DNA from: an uncultured Neomegalonema sp.
Lineage (GTDB): Bacteria > Pseudomonadota > Alphaproteobacteria > Rhodobacterales > Rhodobacteraceae
Direction: 5' to 3'
DNA: 26,162 nt
NCBI GenBank assembly: GCA_937958345.1
Contig: CALGNW010000123.1
Coordinates: 1-26,162 of the forward strand
The notes below the pieces were generated by a model. The model ran no database searches. It was not told the DNA's origin and saw only the letters and a program-made list of their open reading frames with translations. Shown here in pieces: positions 1-7,402 of the stretch (the stretch's first letter is position 1; every line of letters starts with the position of its first letter). A program made the translations under genes and the position numbers.

Positions 1-99
1 AATCGCGAGCCGCACGCCGTCCGCATTACGAAGCAGATGATTGACAACCGTGGTCTTGCCCGCGCCGAGATACCCGCCGATGATCGTGATAGGCAGCAT
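1..99 (-). CDS. CobW/P47K-family GTPase, N-terminal fragment (runs off left edge)
   Basis: Reading leftward from an ATG at 97-99 gives MLPITIIGGYLGAGKTTVVN and continues open to the edge (33 codons). GGYLGAGKTT is the Walker A/P-loop signature of the CobW/P47K (COG0523) family of G3E GTPases, cytoplasmic proteins that load metals such as zinc or cobalt into partner enzymes. The start lies 3 nt after the stop codon of the amidohydrolase upstream of it on the same strand, so the two are almost certainly co-transcribed. The neighbour is a metal-dependent hydrolase, which makes a metallochaperone role for that enzyme plausible, but this is inference. The metal-binding CXCC motif expected further along lies outside the window, so the subfamily cannot be assigned. 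Confidence 0.85.
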   Translation of the reverse strand, partial: MLPITIIGGYLGAGKTTVVNHLLRNADGVRLAI

Positions 100-102
100 G
101 GC

Positions 103-1746
103 TCAGGCGGACAGCGCAGCGGCTTCGAAGATGCGGCCCGCTTGGACCGTTCCCCAAACGCGCACGTCCTTTAGCTTATCGCCGCCGATCTCTGTCGGGT
201 CATCTTCGAGCACCGCAAAATCGGCATGCTTTCCTGCCTCGATCGAGCCAACCTCGCCGTCGAGTTTCAGCGTGTAAGCCGCGCCAAGCGTAATGGCGTA
301 GAGGGCATCGGCAACATCAATTTTCTCGTATGCACCTTGGACGCGGCCCGACGCGGTCAGGCGATTGACGGCACACCATGCGGTGAACAAAGGCCCGAGC
401 GGGGTGATCGGTGCGTCGGAGTGGATTGCCATCGGGATACCGTTTGCGAGGGCGGTGCGGCAGGCGTTCATCCGCTCGGCGCGCTCCGGTCCGACCGTCA
501 GATTGTAGTGCTCATCGCCCCAATAGAAGTGGTGGTTTGCAAAGAGGTTCACGCACATGCCGAGCTTTGCCATGCGGCGGAACTGTGCGGCGTCCGCAAG
601 CTGACAATGTTGCAGAGTGTAGCGGTGATCGGGTGTCGGGAACTTTGTGAGCGCCTTCTCCAGCATCTCAATCGCAAGCTGGGTCGCTTCATCGCCGTTG
701 GTATGAGTGTGGATATGGAGGCCGCGTTCAAGCGCGAGTTCGTATGTCTCTAACAGTTGTTCGGGCGGGACATACCAAAGTCCGTTTGGCGCTCCGTTGA
801 AATATCCGGGAAAGCGCATCCGTGCGGAGAAGCCTTGAATTGAGCCGTCTGCAACAATCTTGATCATGCCAAGGCGCAGGCGGTCGGTAGATTTCTTTTT
901 CAACGAGGCGGCATGGTCGATCAGTTCTTGAGGGGTTAGACCTTGGAAGAAACGCAGAGGGACAACGCGGGTCGGGTAGTTTTTCTCTCCCGTCACTTTG
1001 ATCATCATATCGGCGGCTTCGTCGTTCATTCGCGCCGCTAAATCGGTCACGGTGGTCACACCGGCGCGGACGCACAGCTTGCCGAAGTCCCGCAACCCGC
1101 GCTCGTCGCAGGCCAGCATGTCGCGGTCAAAGCCCACATGGATGCCGACCGGTGTCATGATATCGGGGCCCTTCAACTCGCCCGTCGGCAAGCCGTCACG
1201 GCCAAGCGGGACGCCGGGATGATTGATGCCCGGTTTCAGCAGTCCGGCCAACTCCAACGCCTTGCTGTTCACATTCATGATGTGGCCGGAGGCATGGAGG
1301 ATACCGATGGGGCGTGTCGTGGAAATCTTGTCGAGGTCCGCGCGGTTGACGCGCTCGTTATCAAAATAGATTGGATCAAGCTGCCACCCCGGTAGGGGCG
1401 CATCGGGATCGGTCATTTCACTTTCGGCGTGGGCGAGGCGCTCTAAGACGGCGTCCTTGGATTTCGCGCCGTCCCACATCTTTCCGTTCGGGTCCATACG
1501 GTCGAAAAATCCGCAATAGACGTGACGCCAGAGCGTGCCTTCCATCGTATGTGCGTGGCCCTCGACCAGACCGGGCATCAGGACTTTGTCGGCAAAGCGA
1601 TGATCGACGGTATGCTCGCCCCAGCGTTCTAGTTCCTCAAGACTGCCCGCTCCGATGATCCGACCATCCCGAACCGCAACATGGGAAACGACGGGGCGCG
1701 CGGGGTTCATGGTGATAATTTTCCGCGCCGCATAGATCGTTATCAT
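103..1746 (-). CDS. amidohydrolase family 3 (YtcJ-like) metal-dependent hydrolase
   Basis: This 547-residue protein has the layout of the amidohydrolase_3/YtcJ group in the metal-dependent hydrolase superfamily. A small N-terminal beta-sandwich segment leads to MPGLVEGHAHTMEG, with the metal-binding HxH at His64 and His66. Further candidate metal or catalytic residues are Lys296 in KIVADGS, the His346/His348 cluster in HIHTHTNGDEA, His380 in LQHCQ, and Asp444 in IHSDAPITP. The closing segment, GSIEAGKHADFAVLEDDP, is typical of the family. Such enzymes hydrolyse amide or C-N bonds of small molecules; the substrate is not readable. A longer reading frame extends to 1863, but the ATG at 1746 is preceded by AAAGGACG at good spacing and the upstream residues do not match the family. 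The gene diverges from the peptide-type ABC importer and is coupled to the CobW gene downstream. Confidence 0.88.
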   Translation of the reverse strand: MITIYAARKIITMNPARPVVSHVAVRDGRIIGAGSLEELERWGEHTVDHRFADKVLMPGLVEGHAHTMEGTLWRHVYCGFFDRMDPNGKMWDGAKSKDAVLERLAHAESEMTDPDAPLPGWQLDPIYFDNERVNRADLDKISTTRPIGILHASGHIMNVNSKALELAGLLKPGINHPGVPLGRDGLPTGELKGPDIMTPVGIHVGFDRDMLACDERGLRDFGKLCVRAGVTTVTDLAARMNDEAADMMIKVTGEKNYPTRVVPLRFFQGLTPQELIDHAASLKKKSTDRLRLGMIKIVADGSIQGFSARMRFPGYFNGAPNGLWYVPPEQLLETYELALERGLHIHTHTNGDEATQLAIEMLEKALTKFPTPDHRYTLQHCQLADAAQFRRMAKLGMCVNLFANHHFYWGDEHYNLTVGPERAERMNACRTALANGIPMAIHSDAPITPLGPLFTAWCAVNRLTASGRVQGAYEKIDVADALYAITLGAAYTLKLDGEVGSIEAGKHADFAVLEDDPTEIGGDKLKDVRVWGTVQAGRIFEAAALSA

Positions 1747-1800
1747 CGTGTTCGTCCTTTGAGACTGTCGTGCTCGTAAATTTTCACAAAGCATTGCCCT

Positions 1801-1815
1801 CATGTAAAAAACATG
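1801..1815. promoter_or_regulatory. small perfect dyad in the divergent intergenic region
   Basis: CATGT-AAAAA-ACATG is a perfect 5-bp inverted repeat with an A-tract centre. It lies in the 179-bp gap between the divergent amidohydrolase and ABC-importer genes. The position suits an operator shared by both transcripts, but the dyad is short, no regulator gene is adjacent, and it may be chance. No convincing -35/-10 pair was assigned in this gap. Confidence 0.3.
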
Positions 1816-1925
1816 CCGTAGTGGCAACACCGCTTGGGCGAAGATGTCCGTGCAGCGTGTCACTCACGCGGCGTAGGATGCAAGGGCTGAAGTGGCGGGA
1901 CGGAAAAATTCGGGGATATACAACG

Positions 1926-3491
1926 ATGAAACGACTGCTTTCACTCACGGCTGCCCTTGCGCTGTCGACGGGTCTGTCCGCGCAGGCGGAAGAACCGAAA
2001 AAAGGCGGAACGCTTGTCATGGCGCTCCAGCAAACGCCGCGCCACCTGAACCCGGCGGTGCAATCCGGCACGGCAACGGGTCAGCCCGGCGCGCAGCTTT
2101 TTGCCGCGCCTTTCCGCTATGACGAGGGCTGGAATCCGCAGCCCTATCTGGCCGAAAGCTGGGAAATTGCAGACGACGAATTGTCGGTAACGCTGAACCT
2201 CGTGAAAGGCGCGAAGTTCCACGACGGCGAACCGATCACGTCAGAAGATATCGCGTTTTCGATCAAGACGGTTCAAGAGAATCACCCTTTTAAATCGATG
2301 TTCGCGCCCGTTGAAAAGGTTGAAACACCAGACGAGCATACCGCAATTATCCGCCTGTCGAAGCCGCACCCTGCGCTGATGCTGGCGATGTCGTCGCAAC
2401 TGCTCTCGATCATTCCCAAGCATATTTATGGTGACGGACAAGACCCGAAAACCCATCCGCGTAACGGCGACAATGTGGTCGGTTCGGGCCCGTTCAAATT
2501 TGTGGAATACAAGAAAGACCAGCACGTCATTCTTGAACGCAACGATGATTATTTCATCGAAGGGCGTCCGTATCTCGATAAGATCGTGATGCGTGTGATG
2601 AAAGACGGGTCGGCTCGCACGATCGCGCTGGAAAGCGGCGAACTGCATATGTCCGGTTTCGAGCAAGACCCGCTCAACCTCGTGCGTCTCAAGAAGAATG
2701 ACGATTTGAATGTCTCTGACAAGGGATATGGTGCCATTGGTCCGATCAACTGGCTGGCGTTTAATACACAGGCGGACGGCCCGACCTCGGACAAAGTCGT
2801 GCGTCAGGCGATTGCGTATGCGGTCGATACGAACTTTATGCTCAAGGCGCTGATGCGCGGAACCGCTTCGCCGGCGAAAACGGGTATCCACCCCGATAGT
2901 CCGTTCTACGATGATAGCGTCGAAGATTATGCGCTTGATATCGAAAAAGCGAACAAGATGCTGGATGATGCCGGTTACGAAAAAGGCTCTGACGGGATGC
3001 GCTTTAAGCTGACGGTCGATTACGGTTGGCCAACGGTGAAGCCGCCTGCGGAATACATGAAACCTGCGCTCAAGAAAATCGGTATCGACGTAACCGTTCG
3101 CGCTTCGGCTGACTTTCCGACTTGGTCCAAACGTATCTCGAACCATGAGTTCGATATGACCATTGATAACGTCTTTAACTGGGGTGACCCTGTAATCGGC
3201 GTTCACCGGACCTATAACAGTCAGAACATCAAGAAGGGCGTGATCTGGTCAAACACGCAGCAATACGTGAATGAGCGCGTCGACGAGTTGATGGAACTTG
3301 CCGGATCAACGAACGATCAGGATTTGCGGAAAAAATATTACGCCGAGTTCCAGCAAATCCTCGCCGATGAGCTGCCGCTTTATCCGTTGTTCCCGTCGCC
3401 TTACCATACCATTTCGAACAAAAAGGTCGGTAATCCTTCGGACTCGATCTGGGGAACGTCGCATCCGTTGGATCAGGTTTACCTGAAGTAA
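1926..3491 (+). CDS. ABC transporter periplasmic solute-binding protein, family 5 (peptide/opine type)
   Basis: This is a 521-residue exported protein. A signal peptide (MKRLLSL followed by a hydrophobic core) should be cleaved near residue 21 after AQA. The mature part has family-5 hallmarks: KKGGTLVMALQQTPRHLNPA, then FRYDEGWNPQPYLAESWEI, then VVGSGPFKFVEYKKDQHVILERN, and a C-terminal YAEFQQILADELPLYPLF. Family members deliver di/oligopeptides, opines, nickel complexes or other small molecules to an inner-membrane ABC importer; the ligand here is unknown. The frame is open from 1770, but the ATG at 1926 is the one that starts a proper signal peptide, with GGGGA about 10 nt upstream. It is the first gene of the importer operon, followed by an attenuator-like hairpin, which would let the binding protein outnumber the membrane parts. 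Confidence 0.92.
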   Translation: MKRLLSLTAALALSTGLSAQAEEPKKGGTLVMALQQTPRHLNPAVQSGTATGQPGAQLFAAPFRYDEGWNPQPYLAESWEIADDELSVTLNLVKGAKFHDGEPITSEDIAFSIKTVQENHPFKSMFAPVEKVETPDEHTAIIRLSKPHPALMLAMSSQLLSIIPKHIYGDGQDPKTHPRNGDNVVGSGPFKFVEYKKDQHVILERNDDYFIEGRPYLDKIVMRVMKDGSARTIALESGELHMSGFEQDPLNLVRLKKNDDLNVSDKGYGAIGPINWLAFNTQADGPTSDKVVRQAIAYAVDTNFMLKALMRGTASPAKTGIHPDSPFYDDSVEDYALDIEKANKMLDDAGYEKGSDGMRFKLTVDYGWPTVKPPAEYMKPALKKIGIDVTVRASADFPTWSKRISNHEFDMTIDNVFNWGDPVIGVHRTYNSQNIKKGVIWSNTQQYVNERVDELMELAGSTNDQDLRKKYYAEFQQILADELPLYPLFPSPYHTISNKKVGNPSDSIWGTSHPLDQVYLK

Positions 3492-3506
3492 CAACACCAC
3501 GCTTTT

Positions 3507-3542
3507 GCCGCCCGGCTGTGATTGGTCGGGCGGTTTATTTTT
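3507..3542 (+). terminator. partial terminator/attenuator after the binding-protein gene
   Basis: GCCGCCCG (3507-3514) pairs with CGGGCGGT (3527-3534), giving an 8-bp stem with one G-U pair and a 12-nt loop. The run TTTATTTTT follows. It sits 15 nt past the binding-protein stop and 23 nt before the permease start. The permeases and ATPases have no other obvious promoter, so this most likely works as a leaky terminator or an mRNA-stabilising 3' end that lowers downstream expression. Confidence 0.75.
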
Positions 3543-3564
3543 GCCTACGAACAGGACGGACTGA

Positions 3565-4539
3565 ATGAGCCTTTGGAAAGCGATTGTGACGCGGATCGGA
3601 TACGGTCTGCTGCTGTTGCTCGCGGTTCTGGTCCTGAACTTTACGCTCATCTCCATTGCTCCCGGTGACATCGCGGATTCGATCGCCGGTGATATGGGCG
3701 GTGCGGATGCCGAAGTCATCGAAGAGATTCGCGAACGGTACGGTTTGAACGAACCGTTCTACGTTCAGCTTTGGAAATATATGTCCGGCGTCTTCCGGTT
3801 TGACCTCGGCTATTCCTACTTCTTCAACGTGCCCGTAACCGAGATCGTGCTGGAGCGTTTGCCCGCGACGTTGTTGTTGGTGGTGTCCGCTCAGGTGCTC
3901 GCGATTGTCAGTGGCACATTCCTCGGTGTGCTGGCGGCAAAGAACCCGCGCGGTATTCTGAATGCGGTCGTGACGTTTCTTGCGCTGTTCGGATTTGCCG
4001 CGCCTGTATTTTGGACAGGTATCCTGCTCATCATTGCATTCGTTTCGGTCATTCCGATCTTTCCTGTTGGGGGGATGCGGGATGTGACCGTCGAGGGCGG
4101 GTTTTTCGTTCAAACGCTGGACCTGTTGTATCATCTGGTCTTGCCGATGGTGACGCTGGCGTCGATTTATCTCGCGCTTTATAGCCGCCTCGCGCGGGCG
4201 TCGATGCAGGAAGTGCTCGGCGCAGATTACGTGCGGACAGCGCGTGCGAAGGGTGTGCCGGAACGGACGGTACTTTATAAGCACGCGCTGAAGAATGCGC
4301 TGGGTCCGGTGATTACGGTTGCCGGTTTGCAGTTTGCGTCGGTTATCTCCGGTGCGGTGGTTGTCGAAACGGTGTTTAGTTGGCCCGGTCTCGGGACGCT
4401 CGCGCTGCAATCTATCTTGGCGCGCGATACGCCGACGATTATGGGCATCCTGTTTTTCTCGTCCCTTGTAGTGATCGTCTTCAATATCCTGACCGACATT
4501 GCGTTGCGCCTTGTCGATCCGCGTATCAAGTCGGGGTAG
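3565..4539 (+). CDS. ABC importer permease, DppB/OppB type
   Basis: This 324-residue inner-membrane permease belongs to the peptide/nickel DppB family. The first membrane helix falls near residues 9-30, followed by a periplasmic segment with a conserved-looking ERYGLNEPFYVQLWKYMSGV. More membrane helices follow at roughly 100-120, 133-160, 190-210, 250-275 and 290-312. The cytoplasmic EAA loop that docks on the ATPases reads LGADYVRTARAKGVPERTVL (about residues 218-237). The ATG at 3565 follows AGGACGGA. It should pair with the DppC-type permease that starts 3 nt after its stop codon. Confidence 0.93.
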   Translation: MSLWKAIVTRIGYGLLLLLAVLVLNFTLISIAPGDIADSIAGDMGGADAEVIEEIRERYGLNEPFYVQLWKYMSGVFRFDLGYSYFFNVPVTEIVLERLPATLLLVVSAQVLAIVSGTFLGVLAAKNPRGILNAVVTFLALFGFAAPVFWTGILLIIAFVSVIPIFPVGGMRDVTVEGGFFVQTLDLLYHLVLPMVTLASIYLALYSRLARASMQEVLGADYVRTARAKGVPERTVLYKHALKNALGPVITVAGLQFASVISGAVVVETVFSWPGLGTLALQSILARDTPTIMGILFFSSLVVIVFNILTDIALRLVDPRIKSG

Positions 4540-4542
4540 GGC

Positions 4543-5427
4543 ATGGCCGAGTTAAACTCACCTGATGATCTGCCCGCCGTGAAAGCGACGCATCCCGCGC
4601 GCGAAATGGCGGTGATGTTTTTCCGGAACTATAATGCGGTGTTTGGCCTGATCCTGCTAATCGCGATTTTGCTGTTCACGTTTGTCGGTCCCTATATTCA
4701 CACGGTCGATCCTTTCGAGATGGTTTGGGCCCCGTTTGCGCGCCCCGGTGAGGAAGGGTTTCTGTTCGGGACGGATTATCTGGGCCGCGATATTCTCTCC
4801 GCGATGATGGCGGGAGGCCGGGTGTCGATGGCGATTGGATTGGCCGCCGCGCTGATCTCGCTGATTATCGGGGTGACTGTCGGTGCCTTTGCCGGATATT
4901 ATGGCGGGTGGATTGAAGAACTGCTGATGCGGTTCACCGAATTCTTTCAGGTGCTGCCGACTCTGTTGTTTTCGATGGTGATTGTCGCGCTGTTCGGGGC
5001 GTCTTTGCTGACGGTGACGCTGGCGATTGGTGTGGTGAGTTGGACGGCGGTGGCGCGTGTTACACGGTCCGAGTTCTTGCGTATCCGCGAGATGGAGTAT
5101 GTCGCGGCGGCGCGGTCGGGCAGTGCCAAGGATGGCTATCTGATCTTTCGCGTGATCCTGCCGAACGCTTTGCCGCCAATTATTGTGCAGGCGAATCTGA
5201 TGGTCGGTTCTGCGATCTTGTTCGAGGCGGCGCTTAGCTTTCTGGGCCTGAGCGATCCGAATGTGATGAGTTGGGGGCAGGTGATCGGGTCGAACCGCGA
5301 GTACATTCTGGATGCGGGGTACGCCGTTGCCATTCCGGGCTTTGCGATCTTTCTTACCGTGCTGGCGATTTCATTGATTGGCGACGGGCTGAACGATGCG
5401 CTTAACCCGAAACTGAGGCAGCGATAG
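4543..5427 (+). CDS. ABC importer permease, DppC/OppC type
   Basis: This 294-residue permease is the second membrane subunit of the importer. The family shows in an N-terminal helix (about 30-50), then FGTDYLGRDILSAMMAGGRV before the core transport domain, and the EAA loop REMEYVAAARSGSAKDGYLI followed by FRVILPNALPPIIVQ. The C-terminus, GDGLNDALNPKLRQR, is the usual DppC ending. The start is 3 nt after the DppB-type stop, implying translational coupling, and the stop is 2 nt before the next GTG start. Confidence 0.93.
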   Translation: MAELNSPDDLPAVKATHPAREMAVMFFRNYNAVFGLILLIAILLFTFVGPYIHTVDPFEMVWAPFARPGEEGFLFGTDYLGRDILSAMMAGGRVSMAIGLAAALISLIIGVTVGAFAGYYGGWIEELLMRFTEFFQVLPTLLFSMVIVALFGASLLTVTLAIGVVSWTAVARVTRSEFLRIREMEYVAAARSGSAKDGYLIFRVILPNALPPIIVQANLMVGSAILFEAALSFLGLSDPNVMSWGQVIGSNREYILDAGYAVAIPGFAIFLTVLAISLIGDGLNDALNPKLRQR

Positions 5428-5429
5428 CC

Positions 5430-6425
5430 GTGACCCATCCTTTGCTGAGTGTTGAAGAGGTTGTTGTCGATTTTGAAACCCGCGCGGGTAAGGCCCGCGT
5501 GCTGGATCATGTTTCGTTGGAAGTTGCCAGCGGCGAAATTCTCGGGATCGTCGGCGAGTCCGGTTGCGGCAAGTCAATGACTGCCCTGTCGATTATGGGG
5601 CTTGTGCCTGATCCGCCCGGCAAGGTTACGTCAGGCTCAATCAAACTCGAAGGGCGTGAGTTGGTCGGACTGGACCATGAAAGCCTGCGCCGGATACGCG
5701 GCAAAGATATCGGCATGATTTTTCAGGAACCGATGACGTCGCTCAATCCGGTGTTCACTGTCGGCGAGCAAATCGCCGAGAGTATTCGATTGCACGAAAA
5801 TGCGAGTCCGAAGGCGGCAATGGCACGGGCCGTCGAGATGTTACGCTCGGTCGAAATCCCCGAACCGGAAATGCGCGCTAAAGCCTATCCGCACCAACTC
5901 TCGGGCGGGATGCGTCAGCGGGTGATGATTGCGATTGCGCTGGCATGCCGGCCTCGGGTGCTGATTGCAGACGAGCCGACAACGGCGTTGGATGCGACCG
6001 TGCAGGCGCAGATTTTCGATCTGCTGCAGGACCTGCAAAGCGAGATGGGGACGGCGATTATTCTGATCACCCATGACATGGGTGCGATTGCGGAACTGGC
6101 CGACAATGTTGCCGTGATGTATGCTGGGCGGGTTGTCGAAAAGGGCCGGGTCGAGACAGTGCTGTCGGCGCCGGAGCATCCGTATACGAAGGGCCTCATC
6201 ACCTGCGTTCCACATCTGGAACCTGATCCGCCGATCGAGCGTGAAGTACTGATGGAAATTCCGGGTGTTGTCCCAGCGTTGACCGAGTTGGGCGTCGGTT
6301 GTGCTTTTGCACCGCGTTGTGCCGAAAAGATCGCTCAATGCGAAAGCGCGAAACCCGCTTTGCGCGCCTCTCCCGACGCCCATCTGACGGCGTGTTGGGT
6401 CGCAGAGCAGGAGGCCGGACGATGA
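5430..6425 (+). CDS. ABC importer ATPase, DppD/OppD type
   Basis: This 331-residue cytoplasmic ATPase drives the importer. Walker A is GESGCGKS (42-49), the signature is LSGGMRQR (157-164), Walker B is LIADEPTTALD (178-188) and the switch His is His215 in ITHDMG. The C-terminal oligopeptide-transporter extension contains GVGCAFAPRCAEKIAQC, a Cys-containing segment typical of DppD/OppD proteins. The start is GTG at 5430, with GAGG upstream at 5415-5418; no ATG fits better. The stop overlaps the next gene's start in ATGA. Confidence 0.93.
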   Translation: MTHPLLSVEEVVVDFETRAGKARVLDHVSLEVASGEILGIVGESGCGKSMTALSIMGLVPDPPGKVTSGSIKLEGRELVGLDHESLRRIRGKDIGMIFQEPMTSLNPVFTVGEQIAESIRLHENASPKAAMARAVEMLRSVEIPEPEMRAKAYPHQLSGGMRQRVMIAIALACRPRVLIADEPTTALDATVQAQIFDLLQDLQSEMGTAIILITHDMGAIAELADNVAVMYAGRVVEKGRVETVLSAPEHPYTKGLITCVPHLEPDPPIEREVLMEIPGVVPALTELGVGCAFAPRCAEKIAQCESAKPALRASPDAHLTACWVAEQEAGR

Positions 6426-7402
6426 GCGCCGGGTCACGCAACAGTGCGTTGGTTGTTGAAGACCTGAAAGTTCATTTCGGCGGCGGGTCTTCACTGTTCG
6501 GTCCGAAGCCGACGGTGCATGCTGTTGACGGGGTCAGCTTTTCGGTACCGGCGGGCAAGACATTCGGGATTGTCGGCGAAAGCGGGTCCGGCAAGACCAC
6601 AACGGCGCTTGCGATTATGCGTCTGGTGCATATCACGGCGGGCCGGGTGGCGCTGGGTGATACGCCGATTGGCGAACTTGAAGGCGAAGACTTGCGCGCC
6701 GCGCGCCGTCAGTTTCAGATCGTTTTTCAAGATCCGTATTCATCTCTTGATCCCCGAAAGCGCGCAGGAGAAATTGTGCGCGAACCGCTCGATCTGATGC
6801 AGATTGGAACCCGCGCCGAGCGCGAGGCCAAGGTCGCTGAATTGTTCGAGCAGGTTGGGCTGCGGCCGGAACAGCGTGTCCTCTTTCCCCATCAGTTTTC
6901 AGGGGGGCAGCGGCAGAGGCTAGGGCTCGCGCGGGCGTTGTCTACCGAACCGGATCTGATTGTTTGCGACGAACCGGTATCGGCGCTCGATGTTGCCATC
7001 CAAGCGCAAATTCTGAACCTGATGGCGCGGTTACAGCGCGAGCTTGGTCTGACCTATCTGTTTATCTCGCATGACCTCGGTGTCGTGCAGCATATCTGCG
7101 ACGAGATCGCGGTCATGTATCTGGGACAGATTGTCGAGCAGGCGGATCGGGTTACCCTGTTCAATAATCCGCAGCACCCCTACACGAAGGCGTTGCTGGC
7201 CGCTGTACCGACGGTTCACGGCAACAAGCGGGACAGGCGTAATCGAACACGGCTAAAGGGTGATCCGCCAAGTCCGGTGAACTTGCCAACAGGATGCCGC
7301 TTTGCGTCCCGGTGTCCGATTGCCGAAGTCAGATGTTCGAAGGTTGCGCCCCCGCTGGAAGATCGCGGGGACGGTCACAAAGTTTCCTGCCTGTTGGTCT
7401 AG
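6422..7402 (+). CDS. ABC importer ATPase, DppF/OppF type
   Basis: This 326-residue second ATPase is expected to form a heterodimer with the DppD-type subunit. Walker A is GESGSGKT (52-59), the signature is FSGGQRQR (159-166), Walker B is VCDEPVSALD (181-190) and the switch His is His217 in ISHDLG. A C-terminal CRFASRCPIAEVRC segment again matches the oligopeptide type. The frame is open upstream to 6299, but the ATG at 6422 overlaps the previous stop as ATGA and begins at the normal family position. The stop (TAG, 7400-7402) overlaps the stop of the convergent malate synthase gene. Confidence 0.93.
   Translation: MSAGSRNSALVVEDLKVHFGGGSSLFGPKPTVHAVDGVSFSVPAGKTFGIVGESGSGKTTTALAIMRLVHITAGRVALGDTPIGELEGEDLRAARRQFQIVFQDPYSSLDPRKRAGEIVREPLDLMQIGTRAEREAKVAELFEQVGLRPEQRVLFPHQFSGGQRQRLGLARALSTEPDLIVCDEPVSALDVAIQAQILNLMARLQRELGLTYLFISHDLGVVQHICDEIAVMYLGQIVEQADRVTLFNNPQHPYTKALLAAVPTVHGNKRDRRNRTRLKGDPPSPVNLPTGCRFASRCPIAEVRCSKVAPPLEDRGDGHKVSCLLV

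Noticed and set aside
2241..3206. 321-codon minus-strand frame
   Set aside because: Antisense to the family-5 binding protein; no family resemblance and unnatural composition.
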